Assembly: GCF_963678635.1 (NCBI RefSeq)
Contig: NC_087064.1
Span: forward strand, 67,201,548 to 67,265,547
Origin: Symsagittifera roscoffensis
Lineage: Eukaryota; Xenacoelomorpha; Acoela; Convolutidae
Direction of reading: 5' to 3'
Length of the DNA: 64,000 nucleotides
Shown here: positions 1 through 12,056 of the stretch, piece by piece
Layout: the number at the start of each line of letters is the position of its first letter
Position numbering within the stretch: position 1 is the first letter of the stretch
The notes under the pieces: model-generated
Databases searched by the model: none
The model's input: only the letters and a program-made list of their open reading frames with translations
What the model was told of the DNA's origin: nothing
Made by a program: the position numbers and the translations under genes

Positions 1-237
1 CTAGATTCAAAAGTGACTCTAGAGAACCAAACATGCTGTAGAATCCTAGTGCAGTCACTAGATTCACCTCGGTTCCTCCATGGCAATCTGCAATCAGTTC
101 CGTTTCCGTTTTCGCCTTCATCACAATGTTCCCAAACAATATCGTCATTTGCTTGTGTTGTTTCTCCAGGGTCTTTACGCAACCCAGACCTCCACAGTTG
201 TGACCTTCCAGTCCACAGACTTCTGCCAGACAGCTAT
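1..237 (-). pseudogene. Fragment of giant-LTR-element accessory ORF (copy C)
   Basis: Read on the minus strand, this fragment encodes the same peptide block as 3123-3358 in copy B (motifs VTALGFYS, SCLAEVCGLEGH and GCVKTLE). At DNA level the two stretches run parallel with scattered substitutions. It is therefore a piece of the element's last, 909-aa-type ORF from a third family member. It stops exactly where an LTR-like sequence begins at about 238, which suggests that copy B inserted into copy C. The rest of copy C lies outside the window. Confidence 0.7.
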
Positions 238-969
238 GTATCATTCGCCCGGAAGTACATATCGACGCAAAATAAAGCTAGGTTCTAAGACGATTGGCCA
301 ACGTCTAAACAGAGCTCTACATACTTTTCAACGTCTCTACCAAGCCAGTTCTTTTGGTGGTCTTTCCAACATCGGGTCTACAAAAACGTTACTGTTCTCC
401 GGCTTCGACCAGAACGCTCAAATTAACTTAATTACATGCAGAAATAGTGAGCTCATGGCTGGGTCTCAGTATCCCCAGACCACGAGATCACTCCTAAAAT
501 CAGAGCTATTATTATTTATTGAATTATTATTGTTTTTGCTCAGTAGATAAAAATCATCATCTCCATAGAAGATGGATCAACCCTCCCCCCCCCCCCCCCC
601 AACTCCTAGCTTCTCATCCTTGCAAAATGAATTCAGATGTCAATTAAATTCAATTCAGGACTTAAAAGGGAAGCTAAAAGTTTATGTAAAATAGTTTCAG
701 TTCAAATCCCGAGACCCCTCCGGATTCTTGAATCCAGGGAAATAAGACTTTTATTCTCCTTCCGGAAGGCTGGTTTTCCACCCTTCGCCGTTGTTCGCAT
801 CGGCCCCGCAACCATTGCAGCGGCACAACAGCCGCATCTCGGAGCGGCCTCTGCTACTTCTACTTTTTTCTGATTCCGATTCTCAATTTTTCCGTTGTTG
901 TCGTCGTCGCAACTATCGTTGTTGTGTGTCTATTTCGGTTTTTCTCCAAATTGGCCGTCGAATGTCACA
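238..969 (-). repeat. 3' LTR of degraded copy B (diverged)
   Basis: The left edge (tgtatcattcgc) resembles the edge of the copy A LTR (tgtaacattcgt). The right edge (gtcaca followed by tactccccggac) matches the LTR/polypurine junction of copy A at 15129/15130. The body shares only short patches with the copy A LTR, including gatggatcaacc near 570, and it contains a C(15-16) homopolymer near 585-600. Minus orientation is inferred from the adjacent polypurine tract and from copy B's ORFs. The boundaries rest on edge similarity only, because the partner LTR is missing. Confidence 0.55.
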
Positions 970-1002
970 TACTCCCCGGACAGCCCGGTAAATGTCCCCA
1001 TT
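970..1002 (-). promoter_or_regulatory. 3' polypurine tract with GGGA-loop hairpin, copy B
   Basis: On the minus strand this reads AATG-GGGA-CATT, then nine bases, then gtccggggagta abutting the LTR. The purine run next to the LTR is the expected place for plus-strand DNA priming in LTR elements. The stem is shorter than in the other three copies of this motif, but its bases still pair, with different letters. Confidence 0.55.
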
Positions 1003-1801
1003 GAATCTCGCAAAATTCGTAAAATTGGTGCAGTGTCATCGAACAGAATTTACAAAATGCACGAAATTACTTTTATCCGCGTCATATCGACTCACTCCAG
1101 AATATAAATGGCATCATACTACATTGCTATATCCTTCTAAATTTTTTCACTAATCTGCACTTTGAGGATATGACTTAACATAAAATATTTTATTCTGACT
1201 TCCAACGTCATTGCCCTGACTTGAAATTTTTCTCCTAGGTTTTAAAAGGTGTTGGTTTGCAGGACAGTCTTGCCAACCAACAAGCTAAAATTATCCTACT
1301 ATGCTTCTTCCCTTCGGAAATTTTAGTTGTTATTGTCCTGAATATTAAAATTAAGGAACTCTGTCGTTAGAAAGAACAATGAAACAATCTCCCTCTTCAA
1401 GAGATTACCCAAGCGTTTCATGTCACCACAAAGTCATCAGTTCTCCTAGTTGATTAAAAACAGTCATGCAGGCTGGAATATTTAAATATACTCTTTACTC
1501 AAGCCTTTCTAAATAAATAGTAAGTGTCTCTAAAGCCACTTACTAAAATCAAAATGCAAATTTATAAATGCAACAAATTCTTTTATGTTCAAAACTCAAC
1601 TAAGTGTTTCAGTTTTCAATTACAACTTGGTTGCTTAGTTTCTCATTTGAGTTTTCGTCACACACATAAAACAATTCTGAGTTTTAACTCCTTCTCTTTT
1701 GTCACTTCTTTGTTTCTTCCTTTTTCGTCGTTTAGAAGTTCTAAAACTTCTAAGTTTTTCTAATTTCGTTTCTTTTTGCATCTTGTCTCTACGGCCATTC
1801 G
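1003..1801. other. 3' untranslated region of copy B
   Basis: AT-rich sequence between copy B's last ORF and its polypurine tract. No convincing coding region, RNA gene or repeat is seen on either strand. The short ORFs here have no recognisable family. Confidence 0.5.
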
Positions 1802-4561
1802 TCAATTTTCCGTCTCCTCCTCCTGTGACATTGACTCTGCACTTTCAGTTTCTGTGCCTTGCAACACATCGTTAGCTATTCTGACGCTGTTGGAAGCAGT
1901 CCTCCAACACTTCTGCTCTTCTACCCTCTGTTCACAACAAAGTAGGGGATCCACGTTAGATTCTCTGTTCCTGCAGAAGCTGTTGTGGAGACACAACGTC
2001 ACGTTTCTCTCCAAATCTTCCTTCAACATCTCTTCTTTTTCCTTTCCACTACGTTCACTTGTCCTGGAAATTCTTCTCACCGCGGTGGTCACTGCATTCC
2101 GATGAGTCACGAAAGCTCGCTTGAAAGCTCCTGCCCCAATGTTCAGCTGATACCCATTGTACACTCTGCCGTGCTTCGACATATGCTTTTTTGCATACTC
2201 GTACAACCATGCAGTCATGTTGGCTCTAAACCATGGCATCAGTCGTCTTCTTGCCCATATCTTTTTCACTTCCATAGGAATGTTCAGAATCTTGCACGTT
2301 GTCTCAAAAAGATCTAAATCTTTTAGACAATCCAATTTCTGCAATTGTTCTTTCGTCGGTGCCTCCTGTCTATTTTTCTCCTTCACATGAGCTTCCAGCC
2401 ATCGTATCGCCATCATAACTCCCACTATCACTACTTTTATGGGCCGTGATGAGTCTGTTAAGCTCATGGAGAGCAGCTCTCTGCAATTCCAGATCAACAC
2501 CAGATTACTACGTTCGGGGTACCACCATGTTGGCAGCAAGCAATGGCAACGAAACTCATCATGTGTCAACATGATGCTCTTCCAATTACGCTTTCCCGAA
2601 GCTTCCAGTAATGGTTCTACTTCCACCATCACTCGGTGGACTTCATCATTCTCGTCTACTGTATTGTAATCTGTAACTGTTGATCCTCTCTGTTTCTGTC
2701 TCTCAAAGTCACTGAAGTTCCCACTCACGTATCCCATGAACTTCCTCTCCAGTATTGATTCCAACTCCTCCTTTGTTCTCTCTGGAACTGCTGAGAATAT
2801 TTTACACAGTAACTCGTAAGATTTTTCCGACATTCTCGTTAGTCTCACAAACTTTGGCACTGAGAAGGCATGATCCACGATCGTTCTCGTGCTCTTTACA
2901 TCCACAGCTACAAAATGTACCGGGTATCTGCTCTTGCACATTGGAGCTAATGTCGATCCCACCAAATATCGTGCTCCTGATGTCTACGATAAGTTTCACT
3001 GTGTCGGATGTTCATTTTTGTCTCGATCGCTTCCCTCCATTTTCCTATGTCCTTTTGCTCAGTTTGCAAAACTCCTGGGATTACTTCTACACTGATGGCG
3101 GTGACCATCTCATATTTCTGTTCTAGATTCAATGTGACTCTAAAGAACCAAATATGCTGTAGAATCCTAGTGCAGTCACTAGATTCACCTCGGTTCGTCC
3201 ATGGCAACCTGCGATCAATTCCGTTTCCGTCCTTGCTTTCATCATAACATTCCCAAACAATATCGGCAACTGCTTGTGTTTTCTCTCTAGGGTTTTCACG
3301 CAATCCAGACTTCCACAAACGTGACCTTCCAGTCCACAGACTTCTGCCAGACAGCTACCAGGTTTGACCCAGTCTTCTGGTCCCCAGCCAGGCAACTCCC
3401 CTTTGTCTTCCCCGTTGCTCCTAGAGGCTGTTGTCAACACATTATATATGATGTTCAGGTCACGCAAGTTACAGTCTGCAATTAGTTCCCTCTGCACGTC
3501 TTGTGTCGCTCGTAGTATCGAGTCAGCATTGGGACTAGGACACCATGATGGTCTCATCAGTTCCCACACTACCATCAAGCTCGTTCTCAGTAATTCATCT
3601 GAGAATCGCAATCCAAACTCCACTCGTTTGTCGGATTTTGGCACGGAGGGTGCAGTCACCTTTCCTTCCAAGACTAGTCTCAACTTGGTCTGCGGATTAG
3701 TAGCGCTTTTAATCATTGCAATTCTCGACGTCCAGAACCTTAGCAACACTGCTTGCTTGTAATCAAATAATAGCTAATAAAACTAATGTCTTCACTCAGG
3801 AAAGGGTTGTACGCTATCCCTATGACTCCGGACACATAGCTGTATGACTTCTTTCTGATCGGTCCACAGTACTCACTGGATTTCGGCAGTGCCGCCATAG
3901 ATTATTTAGTGAGTCTCAGCTCCTTTTTTGAGAATCTCATGATTTCGTCTATTTTTCTCATGGGTTCTAGCTCTTCAGGTTCTTTCATATTCACCCTCAT
4001 TGGCTTGCTCTGATGCATATCCAGCAGAGCTAGCAAGAGTAAGGCTATTGCTCGTTCATCGCCCTCCCTCAGCATCCTGACACAGGTGTTCAATGCTGGC
4101 ACTGAAATCTGCTCTATCAGGAATCGAATGAAACAGAGAGCGTCTCTCCGCTTCGCGCACGCTACTGCCATTCCTTCCTGGATTATCAGATCCCTCAGGT
4201 TCGTCATCAGGAATACCTTTTCTTCTTTTGACCTTTTGCTTTCTTCTGAATCATATTCCCCGCGAGTTAGTCCCATCATGCACCAGGCGAACCTCAGTTG
4301 TAATTCGGTTCTCACGTAAGGTACTGCCATGAGAGCGTGTATTCTCGGCGTAGTCCTCATTTCCTCTTCAAAGTACCTCAACACCACTGCTCTCCATGGA
4401 AGGCTCACTAATTACTCATTCGTTTCCGCCTGCATCTCAGACGACGCTAGAGTCCCGTACGCCTTCTGTTTGAGGGTGGTGCCTTGCAATATCGTCTCCA
4501 GATAACCTTCCATGGCACTCTTGTCTTCCAGAGCCATCACATATCCTCTAGCCGAGTTTCG
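1802..4561 (-). pseudogene. Broken copy of the 909-aa accessory protein (copy B)
   Basis: Four minus-strand open segments (about 3902-4408, 3129-3749, 2947-3318 and 1802-2965) match successive parts of the copy A protein at 15570-18299, interrupted by frameshifts and stops. Shared landmarks in order are FEE.MRT near the N terminus, a cysteine cluster with GSCL and a second Cys-rich turn, VTALGF, PGVLQ, FSVPK.VRL, LEPLLEASG, CHCL near a WYPER.NL motif, PWFRA, LTHRNA/VTHRNA, and LHNSFC.NRES close to the C terminus. The function is unknown and I recognise no named domain. The similarity is spread over the whole length, so the protein is a conserved part of the family and not a chance ORF. The first in-frame ATG lies about 40 codons upstream of 4408, just after a stop codon shared with copy A. 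Confidence 0.75.
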
Positions 4562-7500
4562 CTATTCCAACATCTCGATGTATCCACCGGCGGGTTCATC
4601 TATTGACACAGTCTCTGACACTGTCAGTCGGTTATACTCCACTGGTACTAGTTGTCCTGCGACACTTCCCTTTCCGTGGTTGATGGGAGACGGTTTAAAG
4701 TCTTTCATGGTACTTTCTCCACATTGGCTGAGTATCTCCATTTCCAAGGTTGCTCCAGTCAGAGTGCGGTCACTCCTTTTGGATTTGTAACCTGTTGGCT
4801 TTATCCCTGCCATGAGAATGGTTGGCACCATTGCTACATCAGTTAACACTCTGTCCGTGCCAGGCAATTGATAATCACCTTGTCCCAAATCCATGGCCTC
4901 TTCCACTCGTTTCCTTTTCGCTGAATTGACAGCTCTTATCGGTATCTCCGAATCCACCTTCGTCTTTCCTGCTCTCCTCGGTATCACATTGCTGCCTATT
5001 CTCATCTTCATCTCGTTGATCTTATCAATCACCAGTTTCGATAGCATCGTTCCTTTCCTGGTCCTTGACAGATACACCACCTCTCGTTTATCCTCCTGCG
5101 GTGTCATCTTGATGGGAGAGTTCACTTCACTTTCGTCAGTGGTTGAGTCAATCAACAACTCACTCAATCTCCCTTCACACTCATCAAGTTTGTCGAGGAC
5201 TTCCCACATTAATGGTCGGTTGAGACCCACTTTCAAAATGGACTAGGTCCCGTAGCTCTGAACTACTTTCCAGACTTCTTCCATGAACGCCACTCTGTCC
5301 AATCTACATCCCGTCCTATTTTCATGGTCTCGGTGATGCACTTCCCACTCTTCTTCGGGCAACGTTCCCAGGAAAGGTACTCTGGTAGCGCCTTCTATTC
5401 TTCTTCTCCTCGGTGATTCCATGAGGAGTCTTTGTTCGTTATCTTTTGAGCTGCTCTCCGGCAAAATCCGTTTGATTTCCATAAAGGCCGACGGAGGTTC
5501 CAGTGTCGGAGTGCCTTCGTCTGCTGGCTCAGCCGCTTCCAACGTATCCGCATTATTCTCAAAGTCACTGAGGAAATTGAAATCCAGAATGGATATTTCT
5601 CCTGTCGATGCCTTGTCGTCTTCCCTATCTGCTTGATCGTTACCTTGTTGCATGGGTTCCTAAGTTCGACGGCTTCCACCCTGCCCATCATCTCCTTCTG
5701 ATGTATCTTTTTTTCGAGCTTGAGGGTCCTTGCTTTTCAGTCTCGGCCCATTCCGGAAATTTTGGTATGATCAGTATGCCGGCCGATTTATCTTCCTCCT
5801 CTCCATGGACCACTTTGATTCCTCACAGCCGAAGGGTGCCAGGAAGGTTCTCGTCCGCAACGTTGCTCCCACTGTTAACCCTTGCTTCACACTGTTCAAA
5901 ATCAGGGAGGCCTCAGGTAATTCGGCTCTGCCTATTTCTCTCATGGGCGCTAGGTGTAATTCCGCCCATTCCGCGTCAAACGCTCCAGGCTTCGGAGTCG
6001 CGGCGTTGCTTATTCGCCTTCTCGTCGCTTGATTCGTGTAGGCAAATCGCGTGTACTGTAGCACGGCGGAATTCCTCCCCACAAAGTATGGATCCATCGT
6101 TTCGGCGAATTTCCCTATCCTCCTTTCATTGGTTTCAAACGCTCTTAGTCTAGGAGTTTGTACTACGGAGACTGCTCCGAGCAACATCCTTCTTATCAGA
6201 GGAAATTCAGGGATTTCCTCTGGCAGCTTTTCGTAATTCGCCCCAATCTTTTGTCTCTTCTCTCACCTTGTGATATGTTGCAGTGAGACGAGGAACTCTG
6301 GTCATTTCACCATTCGTCTTATCATAGGGTCTTAGATTCCAGAGCTTCGGAAACACCTCGATGTGCCCTCTCTCTCTCTTTCTCCCATGCGATCACGGAA
6401 GTGATCGTCAAAATTGATGACTGTAATTTCTGGCACTGATATTTTCGCAAATAACAGATCTTCGCTCATGAGCTCCCGCAACACGTTCTGCTCACAACAG
6501 TTCAGCGCACTACCTTCCACTGCTGATATGAGGTTCGGGTGCAGCACCGACCTCCTGTATGCTTCCGCCTTGACACCAGGGAACGCAAACGTGACTGCTG
6601 GTCCATAAATCACTGTCACAATCTCTGTGGCTCCTCTGATCAACGCTAAGGGATCGGTCCTCATAGCCAAGCTTAGATCAGTTAGTAGGGGCATGCCCCC
6701 AACATGTCGTCTCACGTCTTCCTCCCTCTCAATCGTCTCATCCTCTCCCGTTCCAAAGCGATTTTGCTGCAAGAGATACTGGATAAGAGTGTGTCTCGGA
6801 TCTCTCATCTTATTCCACGAATATGTGGCTTTCTTCACATCAAATTTCTTCACATTCTCTATCATCTGTTCCGAGTAACGTGTCAGTTTCATTAGTCCTC
6901 CCAAGTTTCCATGGGTAATCGCAATCAGTGTTAGAAGCCTATCTAACCGCAAGTTCTGGGTTCATTCGGTGAGCAGTATCACCGGTCCCTTCACAAAGCT
7001 CTCTGCTCTAAACGTCACGAACAAGGCTAGTAGTTCTACAATCGACACTTCCACTACTGCTTGGAGGAATTCCTTTATCAAGTAACGAGAGAGTTTCGGA
7101 TAGACTTTTGCCAAGAAAAACGCGGTCCATCCGGCTCCCAGCCCTTTCAGCATGCTATCAGTCCGTTTGAAGCCTTCTTCTCCCTTCACCTTCTCAGTCC
7201 AGAAAGTTTCCAGGGTAACTTGGCACACTCTGTTTACGAATTCGGCTGTCTTTTCTCCAGCATTCTCTGCCAGGTTCACCTCTTTTAACAAGTAGGCATG
7301 GATCTTCTTGATCATTACTGGGCCTTGCTCAAAAGCATCCCCACCCAATGCCGCTACTCGAGGAGTTAGATGTAGCCACTGATTAGCCTCTGGTTTGGTT
7401 CTCAAAACCATCGCCTCCAAGTAAACTCTAGTCTCCTGGGAATTTTTCCTTATCTCTCTTTCTCCTGCTGCTTCCATTCGTCGGAACCATAGGTCGTTCG

Positions 7501-8440
7501 ACATCGCTACGATCACTTGATGGTCGTCGCCTATTACCGGTTTCAGTTTGAGCTGTCGACTGAAGTTGGACAGTTCCAACCCCAGCACCTCGTCCAGCAC
7601 CAGCATGTGTAGCGCATAGTCCTTGAATCCTCTCAATGCGTTTGAGATGTCCGACCACACCGCACGGAGCTCAGCCCTGAGTGGTCTCAGGTTCTCCATC
7701 TCTATCATGCGATTTGGGGCCGATATGATTACATCATTTTTCCCTTCCGAAAGCAAGGCCACGATCGCATACACGAATTTCAGTCCATCCGGGAGATGTG
7801 CATACCCCGGAGATAGCGCGAACACTACTCTCGGTGTCGTCTTGGTGAAGGACCCCTCCTTCATCGCATCCACCACTTCACCCATTGACTCGAGGATGTC
7901 TTTTATTGCTGGCCATACGGCATTTTCTGCCATTTTAGGCTCTCTGTGTCTGCTCAGGAAACTTCTACTGTGTAGATGGTCGTTGATGCCAGCAAACACG
8001 CTTGTGATTGGGTTCATATCCGTCTGTCTTTGCACTCCGATAGCCATTGACACGGATTGCAGTAGGTCCAGATCGACCGCTGCCAATATAATGACGTCCG
8101 GCCAAAACAGGGACTTGGAAGTGTGTACGAATTCTGAATTCGCTACTATCATTATCTTGGCCTTCCTCATTTCTGCTTTGTCGTACGCAGCGAAGATGGT
8201 CTCATCTTTCTTTATCGCTTTCAATTCGCCGTATCTTTGGGCATCACCTTCCTGATTCACTTGCTTCGGGTATACTTGTTCTTTCACATGACCTGGGGTT
8301 GTGTTCAACTGCCTGAACATCTTCACATGTTGTCCAATTGGCGCCCTTGTTACCAGAAATATTCCAGGTCTCTCTTCTCGATTCCCCTCATCGTGATTCA
8401 GTTTTACGTCTTGTAACGGTCGGGCGTTCACTGGTCCCAT
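4562..8440 (-). pseudogene. Broken C-terminal two-thirds of the esterase polyprotein (copy B)
   Basis: Minus-strand segments at 6962-8440, 6332-6952, 5771-6187, 5243-5653 and 4562-5236 align in order with the copy A polyprotein at 18327-22200. The first segment keeps MGPVNARPL, a degenerate SGNH-like patch (VFAGINDHLH), LSPGYA, APNR, VLDEV and GDDH. Later segments keep YGPAVTFAFP, a GGMPLLTDL motif, NCCEQ.VLR and FLGTL. The last segment ends in a TAG at 4562-4564, the same place where copy A has a TGA. In copy B the final segment is read in one frame across the region where copy A has a G-run frameshift. The element is dead, with many frameshifts. Confidence 0.72.
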
Positions 8441-8447
8441 TGTGTTA

Positions 8448-10797
8448 TTAGAGGGAGTGTCCCTCTAGAACAGCAAACCTCAAGGCAGTTGTAGAGCTGA
8501 AGTTTATGCCAGCCGCTATCAACCAGTCCACTCCTGTTATCGAGTACAATCCGCTGACCGATAACCTTGCTCCGTTAAGCATCCTCATGGCATCCGCTGC
8601 GAAGCTCACCGTCTGAAGCTTCAGTTTCATCAGGTCATCTTTGTATATGTGCCATGGAGAAGGTATTGGCCTCGACCACATTAGAGAGCTCCTGTTAGGG
8701 CGTCTTTCCTCTCGACTGGTCCTTTTCGTCTCCGACCTCGTGTCCGATCTAGAGGTGCTGGCTGTCTCCTCCCTCGGGTTGACAGGCCCTAGTCTTCTCC
8801 TAGGATTAATGGTTCTCCTCATTGGCGCCTCTTCCAACCGATCTTGAACGTCTGTTCTTTGACCTGGTTCGCTAGAGCTCTGCTGTCTATAGTTCGTCAC
8901 GGCCGGGACCGCCCCCAAGCGTGCTTCCAGGCTAGGAAGCACAAAGGTGATAATCACTGGTTCGTTCAATGCTCCCTCCTCCTTTAGCACTCCTGTGTCA
9001 AAGAGTTCTACTTCCAACTCATCCAATCGCTCTTGGAAGACTCTGTTCAACCAAGCCTGTCCTTCTATATTATCGATGTGGATGCCGTCCGTAGTCAGCC
9101 TGGCCTGATCCATAGCTCTCAACTCATGTTCGATGTCCATGAGGATCATCCTTCCGGCATTCCGACTTGCGAGATTCCTTAGGTTGTTATTACACCTGAC
9201 CACTTATGCGTTGTGCCTTCTCCCTGTTGCAGTTAAACTCCTTGCATTCATTGGCACAGTACAAACGGTCAGTACCGCGCAGTTGAACTTCTGCCAGAGA
9301 GAGCAGTAAACAAGCACACCATCATTGATTCCCATAGTGCTTCCTCCTCATCCGAGCTTCTCGAGATGTTATTTGTCCCAACTAGGATCGTTACATTAGG
9401 GATTCTCCCTGGATTCATCAACTCCACCATCCGAAATAACTGGGCTATCGTCGCATCTCCGAAAGCCATCACCGTGGTGATCCAGGAGGTCCTCAAGTTC
9501 GAGAGTACTCTGACTAAGCTATCTCCCAATATCAGATGCGATGTCTCTAGCGGTGGTTGCTGCAGGTTCACTGCCGGGTTCCAGGTCGCTCGATTGAAGC
9601 AAGCTCTCGGATCCGCCTCCGAAACTCCTGTGAAGTTATATTTCAACTGATTGTTCTTCTGTACATCTATTACACGTGACACTTTCTTCGCCGGCATCTT
9701 TCGTATCCTCCTCTCTGGGACCTTAGAGCTCCCCATTGGCGGCGTTGTGTGGCGAACTCCCTGTCTGGTCATCATGTTTTGGGAGAGTCGTACTCTGCCC
9801 GTATCGTCGATCGTTCCATAGGGTGCAGTCATCCCGGAACCTGGCGCTTTCTTGTTGGCGACTAGTCGTCCAGCTGTCTCTATCAGCTTCTTCACCGTTT
9901 GTTCCACGACTGGGTCACCCAAGGTGTCACTCGGGTCCGGGATCGTCACTCAACCTGTTGTTGTCGGGGGTCTCGTTTCCGTTGTCTGACTCATCTCTCG
10001 AGGCGTCAAGAGCTCCATCGGGGACTGCCCACGAGGAATACTCCTTGCAGGTATCACTTTTTCTACGGATGTAGTCAATGCCACCCGTTCCGATTTCTCC
10101 TTGTAGTCCCGCCTCAAGCGCTCAATTTCTTCACCCTGCTTTTTGTTGCAGTCTTCAAACAATTTCTTCCACATGTCTCTGTCTTCCTTCGTAATGAGCA
10201 TGGTCTTAGTCACTTCATCCAGCTCCTTCCTGGTCCTTTCCAGCTCATCCTTCATCCCATCTAGATCTTGCATGGTTTGGTTCGTTTTAACCCCTTGCTC
10301 TACTTTCGCCCTCTTTGGTGGCACAGCTGCTCTCAGTGGTGAACCAGACGAGGCAGCCTCGCTGTTCATTTCTCGATGCATTCTCGTCAGTCCAGGCTTG
10401 GGCTTGGAGGGCAAAGACATCTCACCTGGTTGATAAGTCCTAGAACTTCCCAATCCAGGCTCATTCGCCAAGTCACTCCCTGAGAGAGCCCCGTTTCTCC
10501 ACCTCATCACTCTCATATTCGGGCGGTCTAGCACTCCTCTTTCTCCGTATGTGCCATCAATAGGACTTCCGTGGGGCGGTCCCCACGGTTGTCATGCCCC
10601 AAGATGTTTATCAGGGCGGTCAGCAACATGACTACCTCTGGGTGCTCCAGAGCGAAGTCTCGATCCATTAGCCGACGATAGATCGCATCTACCATCGGTC
10701 CTACATATGCCTCTGCCAGGTCCATCAATTCATCCAAGTTGAAACTATCCATTCTCTTTCCAGGTTTTGATTCGATTTGATTCACGGTTTGACTCAA
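8448..10797 (-). pseudogene. Broken coiled-coil + SGNH esterase N-terminal third (copy B)
   Basis: Segments at 10528-10797, 9950-10534, 9269-9949 and 8448-9203 correspond to the N-terminal part of the copy A polyprotein. They comprise a short helical N-terminal domain (LDELMDLAEAY), a charged coiled coil near 10080-10260, then SGNH blocks GDSLVRVL, GTNNIS and DGIHID. The conserved Asp of GxND is Asn here. A TGA at 9950-9952 interrupts one frame, and further frameshifts separate block III from block V. The family role would be ester hydrolysis by a Ser-Asp-His triad, but this copy is broken. Confidence 0.75.
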
Positions 10798-11135
10798 GTG
10801 AGCAATTAAATGATCAATCAGGATCTAGAAGAGAGGTTACGAATATCACACTTGTCAGTTTCACTTTAACTTCGTTAAAATTTATTTAAAACAGCCAGAT
10901 AAAAAAATTTTGTTCCTAAAATTTATTATAATCAATCGGTCTCTAAAAATTTGGAATTCGACCTAACTTTGGATCTATTCCTAAGATCGTTATTCAGTTG
11001 TTCGTGGTCACTAACTCCTTCTTACCCAGGACTTTAATAACATAACACATAACATAACATAACACACATTACCTACTTTAGTCTGACACCCTCTTGCATG
11101 TCACCTTAACTCAGCCTATACTTAAGTGATATTTC
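10798..11135. other. Spacer between pol and accessory ORFs, copy B
   Basis: AT-rich, non-coding on both strands, with a short cataa-type microsatellite at about 11039-11070. It sits where copy A has its 24422-24888 spacer, so it probably held the promoter or splice signals for the downstream ORF. I cannot point to a specific signal. Confidence 0.45.
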
Positions 11136-11867
11136 TTATGTAAGATTACGTGTATGAGCGCGTACAGTTCTCGAGGATGCAGTCGTCCTCTGTTCGGGTC
11201 GTACACTGGAAGCGAAAGCTCCTTCACATCCCTTTCCACGAGGAAGTCTCTCAATCTCGTCAAGGACAAGACTAGGTTTTCTGTGTCCACGTGCCGCTTC
11301 TCCTAGGTATTTTCCCGGTATCTGTGACGCCGCCGGAGGCAAGGCTGCTACGCCCCCTATTCCTGGTCTTTGCTTCCAAAGGAATTCTATGTTTTTATAT
11401 TCTCTCTTAAAGTCTGCTGCTAACGCTGTCCTAAAATTTATGTCTGGTGTGATTGCTATCGCACATGTTCTTTTTGTGAGTATGAAATCGCTGTCTGTTA
11501 GTATTATGCTACTTGAATATTCATTTGGTATTTTAAAAAATGACTCAACTACCCTTCCTATGTCAGGTTTCTTTAGTTCTTTGCCTGTTTCTGCTTCTAA
11601 ATCCCCTGTCTCTCTTGTTATTCTTAATTTTTTTATTAATAAATTTTCAGTGTGGGTAAGTCCTACCCCCACTCTCCGGACAAAAATATCCATCGACGTC
11701 CCCGTCGATCGCATACCGGGTATCAAGTCGAGATTGGAAGCCGGAATGAGTAGTCGCCCCTCATGGGCAGCCCAGGAAGGATCTTCTCGTTCGGTTTTCA
11801 TGTATTTTATGCTCTCACGATCTACATCTTGAATCGTGACACTGGTCTCCTTTGGCTCCGACGTCAT
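11136..11867 (-). pseudogene. Macro-domain-like 3' end of pol (copy B), truncated
   Basis: A minus-strand ORF matches the C terminus of copy A pol: VGVGLTHTENL, TDSDFIL, the DFKREY block and AALPPAASQIPGKYL. It frameshifts after GKYL, so the last third of the domain is not in frame. Upstream it stops dead at about 11867, where an inverted piece of the same element begins, and all of gag, protease, RT, RNase H and integrase is missing. The macro-fold assignment is discussed with copy A. Confidence 0.65.
11671..11709 (-). promoter_or_regulatory. Candidate central polypurine tract + GGGA hairpin, copy B
   Basis: On the minus strand: hairpin ATCGACG-GGGA-CGTCGAT (perfect 7-bp stem, pairing 11692-11698 with 11703-11709), an AT-rich 10-base spacer, then gtccggagagtg leading into a GGGGGTAGGA purine run. 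It lies inside pol coding sequence. The segment is almost identical to 25475-25531 in copy A, while the flanking codons differ much more. Confidence 0.5.
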
Positions 11868-12056
11868 TTCGAACATGAGTTGAGAGCTATGGATCAGGCC
11901 AGGCTGACTACGGACGGCATCCACATCGATAATATAGAAGGACAGGCTTGGTTGAACAGAGTCTTCCAAGAGCGATTGGATGAGTTGGAAGTAGAATACT
12001 TTGACACAGGAGTGCTAAAGGAGGAGGGAGCATTGAACGAACCAGTGATTACCACC
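11868..12056 (+). repeat. Inverted duplicate of copy B esterase segment
   Basis: The plus strand here repeats, with only two or three mismatches visible, the minus-strand sequence at about 8945-9130 (peptide EHELRAMDQARLTTDGIHID and the following residues). It is therefore an inverted copy of copy B's own SGNH block V region, about 2.7 kb from its source. It fills the junction between truncated copy B and the truncated LINE. A break repaired by template switching or fold-back synthesis would produce this. Confidence 0.8.

Noticed and set aside
637-1107. Short plus-strand ORFs near the copy B LTR
   Set aside because: They overlap LTR and polypurine tract, show no family resemblance and no conservation with copy A.
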